A DNA stretch of 64,000 bases from Isoetes taiwanensis. Its lineage: Eukaryota; Streptophyta; Lycopodiopsida; Isoetales; Isoetaceae. The notes beneath the pieces were generated by a model. That model was not told the DNA's origin. It saw only the letters and a program-made list of their open reading frames with translations, and ran no database searches. Position numbers and translations under genes: made by a program. The stretch covers positions 24,400,874-24,464,873 of the forward strand of contig JAJEKV010000003.1 of NCBI GenBank assembly GCA_021234155.1, written 5' to 3'. This document shows positions 62,387-64,000 of this stretch, piece after piece (within the stretch, counting starts at the first letter, position 1; every line of letters begins with the position of its first letter).

Positions 62387-64000
62387 CATATACCATATAA
62401 ACGATATAAACCCATATCGCATGATACATCTACACTTCCCCTTCATGCCATATTTCTTCCTTCGATGTGCCAAGTATCTGTGTAAACAACTTCAGCTTCC
62501 GTTCTGTCATCGCTTTTGTAAATAAGTCCGCTGCTTGATATGATGTTTCTACATATTGCATTATTAATTCATTCTTTGCAATGAGTAGTTACCACAAATT
62601 CCTGTAGTAACAATGTAGTGTGTATCCTTTCTATGCTATGCAATATGATTCTTGCGCGTCTTCGTCACCGTTTTATACAATTTATGATCCCTACTTGCTG
62701 CTAGATAAAGTAAATGTGGGTATCACGCATTCTTGTGATGCATAATAAATACAAAACACATACTATGATACATAATAAACACAAAAAGAAAGGATCATAT
62801 ATTTCATAGAGCAAGAAGACATGAATAGGGGGTCATGCCAGATTAGTTCTGGCATGTAACTGTTATCTATCACCTTCAAAACATGTTTGCCTTGAAGAAA
62901 GACAAAAATGCTAGCATATTGTATGCACATTATTAAAAATATGCTTGGTCAATAGTCTTGAGCTTTGAAGCAGCACGCTTTCCTGTATTCAGGTCAAAAA
63001 GAAAGTGAAATTTGCAGCATCAAAACATTTGTACGTTTGTAAGGCTTATTACCTAAGTCTACTTTGTAAGAAAGATAATAAACTGACTAACTCCTATAAT
63101 GTTGTCCTCCAATACAGATCAATCTCGAATAATAACAAACCAATCTTTGCTTTAAGAAAATTCACCTTCACAAAGCAAAAATAGCATAGAAGAGCTTTGT
63201 AACATTACCATTCTTTTAATATATTGATGACACAGTTCTTCAAAAAAAAATAGCATAGAAGAATGAAACCACAATAAATTAATGCAAGATTAAGAGACAA
63301 AGATGCATGTACCTGCAATCTGTTTTGAGAAACCTCCAGTATTTATTTACTGTTTACTTTATTTGTGCTAGAAGGCTCACTGCGGTTTGTGCTTACACAA
63401 TTGGAATCTTTACTGCAAAACTTAAAAAGATCCGTGTCATAATCCAACCACATCCATGAAAACCATCACAACCCAAAAAGAAGCCATACTTGCTACATCA
63501 GTACAGGAGAAAAAGACCACCAGTTGAAAGGAATGCCCCAAGCCATGCCCATATTCCAACTCACAGGTGATGCACAAGAAATTATCATCTAGTAAGATGG
63601 GATGCAGTCAAGACTCCCCTTAGGTTAAGGGAATGGTGCACTAGTATTGAAAGCTTCAAAAGTACAGGAAGGGCTAAAATGAAAGATTACCGATTATTAC
63701 TGAATTGATAAAAGTTGTCACCATGAAGATAACAAAGACCAAGAGAACTGGTGAAGCCCCAACCTTGACACCTTTCCTACAATCCCCTTTGCATCCCATC
63801 AATTGTTGTATATTCTTCTTGCATTAGACAGTGGGACATAATGGAAAGTCAATGTTATATCTTATATTAAACAAATGGCTTTATAATATGAGTTTCAAAC
63901 TTATAAGAAACAAAGCAACATGACAATGCCCTAACCGACGTTAATTAAGCAGGAGTACACCCCTTGGCATCTGTTGCCATGAGGTCCTCCTTTGTACCTG
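62387..64000. other. No gene or repeat recognised
   Basis: AT-rich with stops in all frames. A short ATACATAATAAAYACAAAA doublet occurs near 62740-62780, and AATAGCATAGAAGA occurs twice near 63180-63260. No coding motif is seen. Confidence 0.5.

Overview
The window looks like a heterochromatic stretch of a large land-plant nuclear genome. Supporting signs are plant-type Copia and Ty3/gypsy (chromovirus) elements primed by initiator-Met tRNA-like sites, a plant-type L1 LINE, a Dof zinc-finger sequence, AAACCCTA telobox motifs, GT-AG introns, and no bacterial operons or ribosome binding sites. The species cannot be fixed from sequence alone; a non-seed plant such as a fern or lycophyte is my guess. 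Nearly every coding block belongs to a mobile element and most carry frameshifts or stops.

Layout. 1-1206: no recognisable gene. 1207-13010: a mosaic of tandem repeats (19-bp minisatellite, about 540-bp direct repeats, about 320-bp units with palindromic teloboxes, about 825-bp units, 157-bp units). A nearly complete Copia element (5010-9323) sits inside one 825-bp unit. 13210-15501: a gag-only LTR element inserted into a LINE (15502-20727). 20728-23955: unassigned sequence with a duplicated 98-bp block. 23956-33114: a 9.2-kb DNA transposon with 21-bp inverted ends and an ACAT target duplication. It holds a spliced Ulp1-like protease gene with coiled-coil and RING-like parts, a HAD/NIF-like phosphatase gene, and a convergent spliced transposase-like gene. 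33119-40343: foldback elements, a promoter-like site, an 840-bp tandem duplication and little else. 40344-42806: a deleted Tc1/mariner-pogo-like element with perfect 27-bp ends. 42985-45214: a foldback, a 1.1-kb inverted-repeat element and a Dof-like gene broken by a frameshift. 48150-61330: a 13.2-kb chromovirus with 1.56-kb LTRs. 61331-64000: flanking repeats and foldbacks.

The outstanding find is in the chromovirus. Between its primer-binding site and gag it carries an accessory reading frame that starts with MARTKQ, the histone H3 N-terminus, and ends in a complete histone H3 fold. The two ends are separated by a long charged insert and the frame is now split by two frameshifts. A second accessory frame of unknown function follows. 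Each accessory frame has its own upstream module: two related hairpins (stem GTCTCAC...CGAGG), then a TATAAATAGA box about 110-123 bp before the ATG. The element also encodes gag, protease, RT, RNase H, integrase and a C-terminal chromodomain. It would therefore have combined a chromatin reader (chromodomain) with a histone-like protein. This is the best candidate for an undescribed system here.
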